From the NCBI GenBank assembly GCA_023414355.1, contig JAEZOB010000046.1, positions 62,001 through 126,000 of the forward strand: DNA of 64,000 bases, given 5' to 3'. Below, piece after piece: positions 1 through 8,907 of the stretch; the first letter of the stretch is position 1; each line of letters opens with the position of its first letter. A program made the position numbers and the translations under genes. Source of the stretch: Bacillota bacterium (GTDB lineage: Bacteria > Bacillota > Clostridia > Lachnospirales > Lachnospiraceae). The notes below the pieces were generated by a model, which saw nothing but the letters and a program-made list of their open reading frames with translations, searched no databases and was not told the DNA's origin.

Positions 1-1
1 T

Positions 2-229
2 TTAGAATTGAGCCCAATCGTAATTGACGGTGGAGATTATATTATAATTGACTATCATGGCTCAAGAGAAAAATTAAGAGAGATTTATACCTGGATCATA
101 AAATTTTACCTTCCCAAAAAAGGCTTAAAGTATGATTATCGTTTACAGTTTCATGAATATATCGATGTTCCGGATTTGGGTAAAAGTATAGTATCCTGTA
201 AAATATATATACCTGTCTGCTATACATAA
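2..229 (+). CDS. C-terminal part of a GyrI-like (AraC effector-binding) protein, cut by the window edge
   Basis: The frame is open from base 2 to the stop at 227-229, so the true start lies upstream of the window. The visible residues contain a YIIIDYHGS strand, a helix with LREIYTWI, an LPKKGL turn and an F-x-EY-I segment ending in a short hydrophobic strand. This is the usual C-terminal half of GyrI-like small-molecule-binding domains, which occur alone or behind AraC or MerR DNA-binding domains. Whether a DNA-binding domain precedes it cannot be seen. Three other genes in this window carry a domain of the same type (2025, 16414, 42154). Confidence 0.55.
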   Translation, partial: LELSPIVIDGGDYIIIDYHGSREKLREIYTWIIKFYLPKKGLKYDYRLQFHEYIDVPDLGKSIVSCKIYIPVCYT

Positions 230-271
230 ACAATGATTGGTTTGCAACAAAAAGCGCTAAGAAAGGTAGGT

Positions 272-802
272 ATGTTACATATGCTGATAAGTAATTTCAA
301 CTTAGTGAAACAAAAGAGAAATAACACCTGCGGATATGCAACAGCGCAAATGATTTTGTCGTATTTAGAAGGACAAACTATCAATGAGGATATTCTTTTT
401 GAAAAGGAACCTTTTGATTCAATCGGTATTACCTTCCTTAAACTGATTGATGTTTACAGAAAATATTTAACCGCTCACAATGCAGAAATTGTCTATGGTG
501 ACATCGAAAAGATGTCAGAGGTAATAAGAAATAGCCTTCAGTCTAATCTCCCATTACAGTTCCAATATCTTACCAATGATTCCATGGGCGATGGGAAACC
601 GATACTGCATTACTCAGCCCTGATCGGTTATGATGATGAAGAAGGAACTTACTCTCTTGCTGACCCCTATGGTAGTTTTAAAAAACTTAAGAAAGAAGAA
701 TTTTTTGAAGCTGTTTCCTTTCGAAACGAGTGCTTACCCGATATTATTAAGCAAAAATATCCAAGCAATATGATGATAAGGTTTTTGAAAAGGCCCGTCT
801 GA
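272..802 (+). CDS. C39-like papain-fold cysteine peptidase domain protein
   Basis: A 176-residue protein with the layout of C39/papain-like 'bacteriocin-processing' folds. The nucleophile motif NTCGYATAQMIL sits near residue 22, a histidine strand LHYSALIGYDD near residue 122, and an Asp (ADPYGS) about 17 residues later. No ABC-transporter domains follow, so it is a solo domain and the substrate is unknown. I chose ATG 272 because AAAGG at 262-266 precedes it by 5 nt; ATG 281 is an alternative. There is no obvious signal peptide. A hairpin with a T-run overlaps its stop codon. Confidence 0.6.
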   Translation: MLHMLISNFNLVKQKRNNTCGYATAQMILSYLEGQTINEDILFEKEPFDSIGITFLKLIDVYRKYLTAHNAEIVYGDIEKMSEVIRNSLQSNLPLQFQYLTNDSMGDGKPILHYSALIGYDDEEGTYSLADPYGSFKKLKKEEFFEAVSFRNECLPDIIKQKYPSNMMIRFLKRPV

Positions 803-818
803 AAAGATGGACCTTTTT
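788..818 (+). terminator. Intrinsic terminator overlapping the end of the C39-like gene
   Basis: The left arm (788-800) and right arm (805-817) pair with one mismatch and one G-T wobble around a GAAA loop. The right arm ends in a run of five T. The left arm includes the last codons of the preceding gene. Confidence 0.6.
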
Positions 819-908
819 GCTACATTGACTTCCTTTATTAGGAAAAGTATAATTAGATAAATTTGTATTTACATTCACAAACGAAATACATTAGGAAATA
901 ACCATAGA

Positions 909-1949
909 ATGGAGCGCGAGATAGTTATGAAGAAGCTAATAAAGAAAGTTCTGCTGGCAATTGCTGTAGTATTCGCAGTTTTAATCGTTGGATTGATTAT
1001 AAATAACAGATTATTCTATTTCAGATATAATCATACAGAAACCAAAAAGGATGATCTATCAGAGGAAGATGTCAACCGTATTCATCATATTTATCGCTAC
1101 TTATCCGAAGAAGGAAGCCGTATATTCGCTGATTTTAACGGCGAAGATATGGACCTCCTTCTGTATAATGAAGCTTATGAATTTCTGTTTAGTGATTTCG
1201 AACCATCCGGGCAGGAATGGAGCTATATCGGAAAAGATGAATATTTAAATAAGCTTATCTATAGAAGAATAGCAGCAAATTCCCAAGCTTTTGCTGTAAA
1301 AATCGATTCATCATGGGTTGGAAGCTTTGCTACACTTGATACCTATCATAAAACAATGTTGCGTGAATTGCCGATATTCTTTCCCCCTCAGCTGGTGGCT
1401 GCTGACGAGCAGTATTATAAAGCACTTGTGATACACGAAATGACTCATGCATATCAGGGTAAGTATAATCCTAACCGAATCGATGAAGCAGAACATATCG
1501 AGAGTATATATAATACATATGACTCAAATAACACCTTCAACACATTACTGATACAGGAAGCAAAGTATCTTGAGACAGCGCTACAATCAGATGATATGGA
1601 CAGTGTTCGAAGGAATACAGAGCTCTTCCTGCAAACCAGAGATCAGAGACGAAAAGAGTGTCAAATGACTGCGGAGGATATTGCAGCAGAGAAAGAGTTT
1701 GAATGGCTGGAAGGCCTGGCGCGATATGCAGAATGGAAAGCATCACAAGGCTCCTCATCTCCGATCGCAAAAGGATTATCTAATATATCTGATAAAGTGA
1801 AAACAAGAAGTGACGACCGATCTTATACCCTGGGTATGGCAGAATATATCAATATTCTAAAACTAGATAAAAGCTATGAGCAGACTGTTTTACAAGAAAA
1901 TGTAGCTCTTGAAGATATTCTGTCAGAATTATGCAAAACTATAGAATAA
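909..1949 (+). CDS. Membrane-anchored zincin-type metallopeptidase-like protein
   Basis: A 346-residue protein with a short basic N-terminus and one hydrophobic segment (about residues 12-31), so it is probably anchored with the domain outside the cell. A zinc-protease helix HEMTHAYQG lies near residue 176 (HExxH). A downstream helix, EFEWLEGLARYAEW near residue 260, supplies Glu residues that could be the third metal ligand, as in gluzincins. I do not recognise the family further and the substrate is unknown. Starts at 909 (AGGAA upstream) and 927 (GGAG upstream) are both possible. Both keep the membrane segment. Confidence 0.6.
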   Translation: MEREIVMKKLIKKVLLAIAVVFAVLIVGLIINNRLFYFRYNHTETKKDDLSEEDVNRIHHIYRYLSEEGSRIFADFNGEDMDLLLYNEAYEFLFSDFEPSGQEWSYIGKDEYLNKLIYRRIAANSQAFAVKIDSSWVGSFATLDTYHKTMLRELPIFFPPQLVAADEQYYKALVIHEMTHAYQGKYNPNRIDEAEHIESIYNTYDSNNTFNTLLIQEAKYLETALQSDDMDSVRRNTELFLQTRDQRRKECQMTAEDIAAEKEFEWLEGLARYAEWKASQGSSSPIAKGLSNISDKVKTRSDDRSYTLGMAEYINILKLDKSYEQTVLQENVALEDILSELCKTIE

Positions 1950-2024
1950 GAAACAGTTATAAAATGAGCAGACACAGTCAAGCGCCTGCCTGATATTTTT
2001 GATATGCTTTTGGGAGGAGTCTAT

Positions 2025-2933
2025 ATGCATGCGTGGGAAGCGATACAGAAATCGGTGAATTACATCGAAGAGCAAATCGGTGAAGATATTAAAATAGAAG
2101 AATTGGCTGAGCGCTCGGCACTTTCTCTATTTTATTACCAGCGATTATTCACGCGGCTGGTCAAAAAGCCGGTACGGGAATACATTAAGCTACGCAGGTT
2201 AGCGAGAGCCTGCGATGCGCTTCGTGATAAGCATAACCGCATTCTTGATGTTGCGTTGAACTATGGATTCGATAGTCACGAAACCTTTACCCGGGCATTT
2301 AAGGACGCTTACGCTATTACCCCGGCGCAGTACAGGGACAAGCCTGTCGTATTAAATCATTTTGATAAACCAGATTTATTACTGAGTTATGCTATGGTCG
2401 ACGAGGGCGTGCCACTTATTAGCGACGGATTAGTCCTGCAATATAACCGTAAAATTCTGGAGGAGCCGATAAACTTTCTCGGAGTGAAGGATTTTTGGCA
2501 TTTCAAGAGTGGTAAAATGCTCGGTGAAAGGACCGAAGTGTCCGAACCCGCTGCTATCTGGCAGAGGTTTATTGATGTTCGCAAAGATATCCCGTGCATC
2601 CCCGGTGGGCGTTGGCTTAGCGTTACATATCATGGCGATGCACCGGAAGGTTACTCAACTTATTTTGCCGGAGCAGAGGCAGAATTGAATGCGGAGGATC
2701 CCCGCTTTACAAGCTGGCAATTGCCTGTGCGGGAATACATCGTTTGCGAGTTTGAGGCGGAGAATTTTGAGCAGCTATCGGCTTCCTTGGGCAAGATGAT
2801 GAAATTTACGCGGTTTTGGCTTAAAAAGCATGGTTTGATTGCAGACGGCTTTTTTCCTGAGATGCACTATCAGAATTCGTACAAAATGGCGTATATGGAA
2901 ATGTGGATTCCGTTCAAAAAAAGAGAGAATTAA
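2025..2933 (+). CDS. AraC family transcriptional regulator with GyrI-like effector domain
   Basis: A 302-residue regulator. Residues 1-105 form the two helix-turn-helix motifs of AraC proteins (IEELAERSALSLFYYQRLF, then DVALNYGFDSHETFTRAFK and ITPAQYR). Residues 120-300 form a GyrI-like small-molecule-binding domain. ATG 2025 is preceded by GGGAGGAG at 2012-2019, so the longer frame from 2004 is not used. The gene is 16 nt upstream of a flavin-fold gene on the same strand, and the two are probably one transcript. A close architectural relative is encoded at 42154-43011. Confidence 0.88.
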   Translation: MHAWEAIQKSVNYIEEQIGEDIKIEELAERSALSLFYYQRLFTRLVKKPVREYIKLRRLARACDALRDKHNRILDVALNYGFDSHETFTRAFKDAYAITPAQYRDKPVVLNHFDKPDLLLSYAMVDEGVPLISDGLVLQYNRKILEEPINFLGVKDFWHFKSGKMLGERTEVSEPAAIWQRFIDVRKDIPCIPGGRWLSVTYHGDAPEGYSTYFAGAEAELNAEDPRFTSWQLPVREYIVCEFEAENFEQLSASLGKMMKFTRFWLKKHGLIADGFFPEMHYQNSYKMAYMEMWIPFKKREN

Positions 2934-2949
2934 ATAGGAGGAATGAGTT

Positions 2950-3426
2950 ATGAGTAAGTATGAAGAAGGATTAAAATTAATTGAAGAACGGTGCGGCAAC
3001 GGCAAAGATAATCTTCTCTCCCTTGCAACGATCGCGATGGAATTGAATGCTGACGGAAAACCCCGACCTTATGTCCGTGATGTGGATGCTTATTATGAAG
3101 ACGGTGTGTTTTATATTGTTACTTGGGCTAAATCAACTAAAATGCAGCAAATAGCGCATAACCCTGAGGTTGCATTTACAGTATGCTCCGAGTGGTTTTC
3201 CGGAAGTGGAACAGGCGAAAATCTCGGATGGGTTTTAGACCCTAAGAATGCTGAGCTAAGAACGAAATTACGTACGGCTTTTGCTGTTTGGTACGACGAA
3301 GCAAATAATGAAAAAGACGAGAATTGCTGTATTTTAGCTGTCCGTATCACAACCTGCACAGTAATGAAGGATCACGGCGCTGTACGTTACAATATGGACT
3401 TTGTAAATAAAGTTGTGATACAATAG
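2950..3426 (+). CDS. Pyridoxamine 5'-phosphate oxidase-fold flavin-binding protein
   Basis: A 158-residue protein with the split-barrel signature of PNPOx-like flavoproteins. An N-terminal helix is followed by LSLATIAMELNADGKPRPYVRDVDAYY, then GVFYIVTWAKSTKMQQIAHNPEVAFTV. These bind FMN or F420 in the family, so it is probably an oxidoreductase or flavin-binding stress protein. The ribosome site AGGAGG lies at 2937-2942. It follows the AraC regulator at 2025-2933 in the same direction with only 16 nt between them, so it is a likely operon partner. The physiological substrate cannot be told. Confidence 0.75.
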   Translation: MSKYEEGLKLIEERCGNGKDNLLSLATIAMELNADGKPRPYVRDVDAYYEDGVFYIVTWAKSTKMQQIAHNPEVAFTVCSEWFSGSGTGENLGWVLDPKNAELRTKLRTAFAVWYDEANNEKDENCCILAVRITTCTVMKDHGAVRYNMDFVNKVVIQ

Positions 3427-3487
3427 CTTTAAGAATCAACCATCAGAAAATTGGTGCAGGTTACTAATATGAGGAGGTAGCAGTTTT

Positions 3488-3913
3488 ATGGATGACGAAT
3501 TAAAAATCAAGATGTACTCCTTTACAGTGGATTGTGTAGAGCCGCAGGAATTAGCAAAATTTTATGCAGCACTGCTCAAGTGGGACAGCATGCTAATCGA
3601 TGAAGATTGGGCATGTGTGTACGCACCGGGAACCAATCAGGGATCCTATCCCTCTATATTATTTCAACGTAATCCTACATATCAACCGCCCGTGTGGCCG
3701 GAAAGACCCGAAGCACAGCAGCAGATGGCACATATGGACTTCGCCGTGAATGATTTAGAAAAGGCAGTTCAACATGCAATCCAGTGTGGAGCAACTGCCG
3801 CAGAGGAGCAATTCTCGGATCAGTGGAGAGTGATGTTTGACCCTGCCGGACACCCATTCTGCTTATGTCAGATGAAATCAGTTATGGAGAGTGCCCATTT
3901 TGCATTATTATAG
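3488..3913 (+). CDS. VOC (glyoxalase-like) family protein
   Basis: A 141-residue vicinal-oxygen-chelate fold. Paired beta-alpha-beta modules are visible: MYSFTVDCVEPQELAKFYAALLKW at the start, and HMDFAVNDLEKAVQHAIQCGA with the ending FDPAGHPFCLCQ in the second half. The family includes glyoxalases, dioxygenases and antibiotic-binding proteins. This branch (Glyoxalase_6-like) is mostly uncharacterised. A GAGGAGG ribosome site lies at 3472-3478. Confidence 0.8.
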   Translation: MDDELKIKMYSFTVDCVEPQELAKFYAALLKWDSMLIDEDWACVYAPGTNQGSYPSILFQRNPTYQPPVWPERPEAQQQMAHMDFAVNDLEKAVQHAIQCGATAAEEQFSDQWRVMFDPAGHPFCLCQMKSVMESAHFALL

Positions 3914-3974
3914 AGCAGTATGAAAGGGAAAGGTAATCACGCAATCGATCAAGCGATCGAGGTAATGATATTAA

Positions 3975-4856
3975 ATGATAGCAGGAAATGGAGTGATCAA
4001 AGTGTTACAGATTTCCGATCATGGTTTTCATGGGATTTTCTATCCAACTACTACAAAAGACAAAGCACTCATTGTGATTTCAGGGAGTGATGGTGGGATA
4101 ACGTGGGCAAAACAAATCGCAGAGTTATTTTCTGGCAAGGGTATTCCAGCGCTTGCTGTTGCTTATTGGGGAATGAAGGACATGCCGAAAAATCTTTCTC
4201 TTATTCCGATTGAGACAATCCAATCAGCAGTATGCTGGTTAAAGGAACAGGGCTATCAAGAGATCGGTATCTACGGCGTTTCAAAGGGGGCTGAGCTTGC
4301 TTTGACTTCTGCCAGCTTCCTTCCTCAGATCAAGTTAGTGATTGCAGTCTCTCCTGCCTGCTGCATCTTTGAAGGAATTGCAAAACCAGCTTATAGTGGG
4401 ACTTCCAGTTGGACCTGGAATGGCGATCCCCTGCCTTATGTTTCCTTCAAAGGTATTTCAGTAAATATTTTAAAAGACTTTCTTAAAAATCATGAATTCG
4501 GTTTTGTGAAACATTATCTTAAAGTGCTTGAAACCGAGAAAAATGAAGAAAACTTCATAAAAGTAGAGAAAATCAATGGACCGATTCTTTTATTGTCTGC
4601 CAAAGAGGATGCGCAATGGCCATCTGCTATCATGGGAACTATGGTTTGTGACCGCTTAAAGGAGAAGGCATTCCCTTTTCCCTTTCATCATGAAATATTT
4701 TCTCCCGCAAGTCACATACTTAATCCGATTGCTTCAAATAAGCTTAAGAAGATCCTGAGGTTTGCATATAAAATGGAGAGAAAACATCAAAAGGAATGTG
4801 ATGTAGCCAGAGATAAAGCATTACAAATGTCTCTAGATTGGATTGCTCAATTATGA
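3975..4856 (+). CDS. BAAT/acyl-CoA thioester hydrolase C-terminal domain alpha/beta hydrolase
   Basis: A 293-residue alpha/beta hydrolase resembling the C-terminal domain of bile-acid-CoA amino acid N-acyltransferase and acyl-CoA thioesterases. The ISGSDGG oxyanion segment is near residue 36. The nucleophile elbow GVSKGAE (near residue 100) holds Ser, LLSAKEDAQWP supplies an Asp, and ASHILNP holds His. The N-terminal half of the BAAT family is missing. An in-frame GTG at 4002, with GGAG 8 nt upstream, may be the true start. The 3' end overlaps the convergent flavodoxin gene by 10 nt. Confidence 0.8.
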   Translation: MIAGNGVIKVLQISDHGFHGIFYPTTTKDKALIVISGSDGGITWAKQIAELFSGKGIPALAVAYWGMKDMPKNLSLIPIETIQSAVCWLKEQGYQEIGIYGVSKGAELALTSASFLPQIKLVIAVSPACCIFEGIAKPAYSGTSSWTWNGDPLPYVSFKGISVNILKDFLKNHEFGFVKHYLKVLETEKNEENFIKVEKINGPILLLSAKEDAQWPSAIMGTMVCDRLKEKAFPFPFHHEIFSPASHILNPIASNKLKKILRFAYKMERKHQKECDVARDKALQMSLDWIAQL

Positions 4857-5521
4857 GTTAAATCACACCCCAAATCCTCCAGCCATATCCTTATCTTCTC
4901 TTGTGCTTCTTCTTCATCCTTTAGCTCATCTTCTGTTAATGTAAGCCCTTTTTGTACCTCTGCATCCGGAATGGTTTCTTCAAACTGAGTAAAGAAATCT
5001 CCTGCTACACTTCCACAGGTACAAAAAGGCGCCACCCTTTTCCCTGCAAGATCATACTGAGAAAGAAAAGACATTACCGGTGGAGTTACAGAAAACCACC
5101 ATACCGGCGATCCGACGATTATTAGATCATAGGTATCAATGTCGGTTACTGAGTTCTTAAGCGCAGGTTGAAAGCCTTCCTTGACCTGTTCTTTGCCGAG
5201 GTTCTCCATTTCTGTTCTGCTTTGAACCTTAGAATAATCAAAATCCGGCTCTATCTCAAATACTTCTCCCTTGGTAAAGTCTTTTATCATATTAGCCACC
5301 TGATTCGTATTTCCAGTCAATGAAAAGTATACAATCAGAATCTTAGTTGGCTTAGTACTTCCGTCCTCTACTGTTGCTTGTCTTGATACTTCTGACGACA
5401 CAGTCTTACCATCATATTGACCGTCTGAATTTCCTCTTTGTTTTATACCCAAAAATATGCTCATAGATAAAAAAATAACAGCAAATAAGATTAACGATAT
5501 CATTCTCACCGATTTTTTCAT
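4847..5521 (-). CDS. Membrane-anchored flavodoxin
   Basis: A 224-residue protein. Residues 7-26 form one hydrophobic segment after a KK start, and there is no cysteine lipobox, so an uncleaved anchor is likely. From residue 60 it is a flavodoxin: ILIVYFSLTGNTNQVANMI is the FMN phosphate loop, and DLIIVGSPVWWFSVTPPV and FCTCGSVAG are isoalloxazine loops. It probably carries electrons at the outer membrane face. It is transcribed away from a PadR regulator, with two matching palindromes in between, so PadR control is likely. It overlaps the convergent hydrolase gene by 10 nt. Confidence 0.85.
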   Translation of the reverse strand: MKKSVRMISLILFAVIFLSMSIFLGIKQRGNSDGQYDGKTVSSEVSRQATVEDGSTKPTKILIVYFSLTGNTNQVANMIKDFTKGEVFEIEPDFDYSKVQSRTEMENLGKEQVKEGFQPALKNSVTDIDTYDLIIVGSPVWWFSVTPPVMSFLSQYDLAGKRVAPFCTCGSVAGDFFTQFEETIPDAEVQKGLTLTEDELKDEEEAQEKIRIWLEDLGCDLTHN

Positions 5522-5594
5522 GAAGCTCCCCCCTCAAACTCATACTGCACCTTGACCATCCAAACATAATACGCTATACTTTCTTATATCTTCT

Positions 5595-5611
5595 TATATG
5601 AATTTCATATA
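5595..5611. promoter_or_regulatory. Palindrome box 1, probable PadR operator
   Basis: TATATGAATTTCATATA is a perfect dyad around the central T at 5603, placed 74 nt upstream of the flavodoxin start. The same core recurs at 5657-5675. The regulator gene next door makes PadR binding the simplest explanation. This is inference. Confidence 0.6.
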
Positions 5612-5656
5612 TTCTAATAGGCATCATATCACAAAAAGGAATATATTGTCAATCTC

Positions 5657-5675
5657 ATATATGAATTTCATATAT
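5657..5675. promoter_or_regulatory. Palindrome box 2, probable PadR operator
   Basis: ATATATGAATTTCATATAT is a perfect dyad around the T at 5666. It shares its 17-bp core with box 1, 63 bp away (six helical turns). It lies 48 nt upstream of the chosen padR start and suggests autoregulation. Confidence 0.6.
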
Positions 5676-5722
5676 TTTTCCCTATGATATTTACTATATT
5701 CAATCTTTATGAGGAGTATTAT

Positions 5723-6274
5723 ATGTCCAGAGTAAATAATAGTTACTATGCAATCCTTGGAATACTAAGTATCGGTCCCATGTCAGGTTATCAGATTAAG
5801 TCCTGGGTTGATGAAGGCGTCGGTTATTTTTGGGATATTGATTATAAACAGATCTATCCAACACTGAAGAAACTGGTTGATTCCGGTCAGGCTACCTTCG
5901 AAGTTATAAAATCAGGGAGAAGGCCGGAAAGTAAAGTATATATGCTTACCGAACCGGGAATGGAGAAATTACAAGAATGGTTGATCAAACCTATTCAGGA
6001 GGGAAAGCAGAGTACCCCAGAACTGATGTTAAAATTATTCTTCGGTCATCTTATCCCTATTGAGACAAATATTAAACATCTCGAAAGGTATAGAGCTTTC
6101 AATAACACTACAATGCAAAAGTTGGAGGAAATCAGTGATTGCCTGGAGGGGGAAACAGAGAAAGATGCTTTTTGGCATTACCGAATGGCGACTGTAAATA
6201 GAGGGAAGCTGCTTCGCAAGACAGAAGTGGAATGGTGTAATCAAACAATGGAATATCTTCGCTCAAATATATAA
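5723..6274 (+). CDS. PadR family transcriptional regulator
   Basis: A 183-residue repressor-type protein. Residues 1-90 are the PadR winged helix (YYAILGILSIGPMSGYQIKSWV, then YPTLKKLVDSGQATFEV and the wing SKVYMLTEPG). Residues 100-180 are the helical C-terminal dimerisation region of the Vir-like subfamily. ATG 5723 has GAGGAG at 5711-5716; the longer frame from 5684 lacks a ribosome site. It is divergent from the flavodoxin gene, with two identical palindromic boxes between them, so it probably controls itself and the flavodoxin. The inducer is unknown. Confidence 0.88.
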   Translation: MSRVNNSYYAILGILSIGPMSGYQIKSWVDEGVGYFWDIDYKQIYPTLKKLVDSGQATFEVIKSGRRPESKVYMLTEPGMEKLQEWLIKPIQEGKQSTPELMLKLFFGHLIPIETNIKHLERYRAFNNTTMQKLEEISDCLEGETEKDAFWHYRMATVNRGKLLRKTEVEWCNQTMEYLRSNI

Positions 6275-6381
6275 TCCTGTAGCTGTAACGTTTTGCATGA
6301 AGTTCGGTGGAGAAAATGAACCATTTTCATGCACAATACGATACAGCTCCAGGCTTTCAAGACAATCAAAGCAACACTCAA

Positions 6382-8493
6382 TTAATTATCCAGCTTAAAC
6401 TTAAGTACAATTTCTTTCAGGCTTTTCGCATTATTCATGCTCTTTTCAGCCATTTGATTTGTTTCATTGGACATACCGACAACTTCGGAGGTCTTGTCTG
6501 CAATATCAGAAACGCCCAAGGATGATTGCTCCATGATGGTATTAATACCCGCAGCAGATTCAGTAATCTGATTTGTTATTATATTCAATGCCTCCATTGA
6601 TTCATTGATCGTCAGAAGCATAGCCTTAATTGAATCTGCATCCTTACCATATTGATCACTAGCCGTAACGATTTCCTGCAGATCCTTGATTGCTGTTCCT
6701 TCGATAAAATCAATGGATTGTCCCAGACAGATTGCAAGACCCTCTACCGCAGAAACTGTCACTCCGATGATTTTCTCAATTTCAATTGCAGTCTCATTCA
6801 CAGTACTTGCTAATTGCCTGATTTCATTCGCAACTACCGCAAAGCCTTTCCCTTGTTCTCCGGCTCTGGCAGCTTCGATGGAAGCATTCAATGACAGGAG
6901 GTTTGTCTGTTTAGCCACACTTTTAATAATATTGGTCAGCTCGTCGATCTTGTTGATTGCTTTTGCCTGTAACAAAGCAGCCTCTGACTTATTCTTAACA
7001 TCCAGGAACAGGCTATTTGCCTTTTCAGTCTTCTCGGTATTTGAAACTTTTATGATATCTGCTCTGTCCTTAATCTCCTCCGCCAGCTTTTTGCCTGTCG
7101 TGGATTTTTCCGTTACCTCATTTACACTCGTTGAAATATTATAGATATTATTCTTAATTTCCTCTGTCGTAGCAGATGCCTCTTCCATACTGGCTGCCAG
7201 CTCCTGTGCTGTAGCAGAGTTATCACTCGAGCTACCGTAGGTCTGTTTCGCAATCTGTTCCAGTTTCTCTGCATTCTCATCAATGATTTTAGATGTATCA
7301 TGGATCTCAAGCATAAACCTGTTGAGGCTATTACGCATCTCTTCTATCCCATGATTCATGATTCCGATTTCATCTTTTCGTCCGGCAAGCTTAGTATCAT
7401 TTTCATCTGTTGTCAGATCTAACCGGGCAAACTTATTCACTTTACTTGTAATTTTTTTAATCGGCTTTGTGATCTGAAGTGAAATAATTTCTCCGATAAC
7501 TAAGCTTACCAATACAAAGATTATTCCAAGGAGTACATTCAGTCTCGTCATTCGATCGCTTTCAGAGAAGAAATCACTCTTAACCGCATAGATTCCGACA
7601 CTCCATCCGGGAGAATTTTCTATCGGTGCATATCCGATATAGATCTTCTCTCCGGTCTCTTTATCCACATAATTCCCAGTGCCGGATTCACCAGGTTCCA
7701 AAGCAATCATATTGCCGTAAATTGCTTTTAAATCCTCCGGAGCACTATTATTATCAAAGGTTTCCGGTGTTCTGGTACCTGTCGTATCCTCACTGTTGAC
7801 TGAACTGATGATATCGGTATTCTTATTAATAATGAATGCCCGTCCATGCTCCCCAATTTCTATCTTTTCTATCATACTATCTAAAGCATCACGCCCTGAT
7901 GTAGCCAACAAAACACCCTTCAGCTCACCGCTTGGCAATCCGTTTTTTATAACATGAACTGCGATCTGGAAGGTATACTTACTTGACGCATCCGCTTCAT
8001 CAGCCTTAACAGCATCTGATAATGCCACCCCATTTTTAATCGCACTTTGATATAGATCAAGTCCGGAATAGTCTTTTCCGTTATTTATACTCTTGCCGTT
8101 ACTATCAATAAACATAATATTAGAAAAATCATACCTTGAACTAGAGAAAGAAAGAGTTTCCTTTCTACTATCATCCGTCATTTCCTCACGACATAAGGCA
8201 TTCCCCGCAGCGTTTGCCTCTGTTATGTAATACTTCATCTGAGTCTGAATCTGTAATGCTGTCTCCTGGGCCATATCATCCAGGGAGGATTTCAAGGCAT
8301 ACTCTGTACTCTGCTTCATGGAGTTTAAAGCGATACTGCTTTGGATCACAGTCAATACAATGACAACCAAGACAATTGATAATGCAATCTGTAGGCTTAA
8401 AAGCCTCTTCTTAATGAAATCCGACTTTCCTTCAACTACCTTTTTTCTTATTTTCTTGTTAATGTTTATTTTGGGGGCCCTCAGTTTTCCCAT
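6382..8493 (-). CDS. Methyl-accepting chemotaxis protein (dCache type)
   Basis: A chemoreceptor of about 703 residues with a cytosolic basic N-terminus, TM1 at about 31-57 and a periplasmic dCache-like sensor at about 60-318 (DFSNIMFIDSNGK, GEHGRAFIINKNTDI). TM2 follows at about 320-342, then a HAMP domain and a signalling domain. The hairpin tip is at about 520-562 (AKQTNLLSLNASIEAARAGE). It controls CheA activity in response to an extracellular ligand. ATG 8493 has AAGGAG 9 nt upstream; ATG 8499 sits only 3 nt from it. There are no other chemotaxis genes nearby. The ligand is unknown. Confidence 0.92.
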   Translation of the reverse strand: MGKLRAPKININKKIRKKVVEGKSDFIKKRLLSLQIALSIVLVVIVLTVIQSSIALNSMKQSTEYALKSSLDDMAQETALQIQTQMKYYITEANAAGNALCREEMTDDSRKETLSFSSSRYDFSNIMFIDSNGKSINNGKDYSGLDLYQSAIKNGVALSDAVKADEADASSKYTFQIAVHVIKNGLPSGELKGVLLATSGRDALDSMIEKIEIGEHGRAFIINKNTDIISSVNSEDTTGTRTPETFDNNSAPEDLKAIYGNMIALEPGESGTGNYVDKETGEKIYIGYAPIENSPGWSVGIYAVKSDFFSESDRMTRLNVLLGIIFVLVSLVIGEIISLQITKPIKKITSKVNKFARLDLTTDENDTKLAGRKDEIGIMNHGIEEMRNSLNRFMLEIHDTSKIIDENAEKLEQIAKQTYGSSSDNSATAQELAASMEEASATTEEIKNNIYNISTSVNEVTEKSTTGKKLAEEIKDRADIIKVSNTEKTEKANSLFLDVKNKSEAALLQAKAINKIDELTNIIKSVAKQTNLLSLNASIEAARAGEQGKGFAVVANEIRQLASTVNETAIEIEKIIGVTVSAVEGLAICLGQSIDFIEGTAIKDLQEIVTASDQYGKDADSIKAMLLTINESMEALNIITNQITESAAGINTIMEQSSLGVSDIADKTSEVVGMSNETNQMAEKSMNNAKSLKEIVLKFKLDN

Positions 8494-8747
8494 TGTCATT
8501 ATCTCCTTTGCAGATAAGTAAAACTTCTTAGCAAATAATACTTAAAATAGTATTAATTAGTTGATTTCCTCGACTTATTATAACATATATTATTAATCTT
8601 TACTATTATTATATAATAGGAATTGCATTTCTTTTAATATTATTATAGAAATTTGTTAATATTTTGAAATTTTTTTCTATATTTATATCTTTGGTAATTT
8701 ATCTTCATCTCTTTCTGAGTAAGAGGGAATTTTCCAATGACGAGCTA

Positions 8748-8776
8748 TTGCTGGATAAAAAATACAATGATATAAT
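8748..8776 (+). promoter_or_regulatory. Sigma-A promoter for the nucleotidyltransferase gene
   Basis: TTGCTG (8748-8753), a 17-bp spacer and a perfect TATAAT (8771-8776). The transcript would start near 8783, about 125 nt before the gene, and would include the hairpin at 8811-8841. The rest of the 8494-8907 intergenic stretch is very AT-rich, and I found nothing else in it. Confidence 0.65.
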
Positions 8777-8810
8777 ATGAGTCAATTACTGTGAAGTAGT
8801 TCTAGCGAAA

Positions 8811-8841
8811 GCTTCCCGGATCATTGACTTCTCCGGGAAGC
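8811..8841 (+). other. Perfect 10-bp hairpin in the leader of the nucleotidyltransferase gene
   Basis: GCTTCCCGGA and TCCGGGAAGC flank an 11-nt loop. No T-run follows, so it is not a normal terminator. It lies between the promoter at 8748 and the start codon at 8908, in the 5' untranslated region. Confidence 0.5.
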
Positions 8842-8907
8842 AGTTGAAGCAAGGAAATTCGGGGAAACATTATTTTTCATTAAATTATGAAGTGGGAGGA
8901 ACAAAAA

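Noticed and set aside
6686..7144. 152-residue open frame antisense to the first chemoreceptor
   Set aside because: Shadow of the repetitive coiled-coil coding sequence, which favours long antisense frames.
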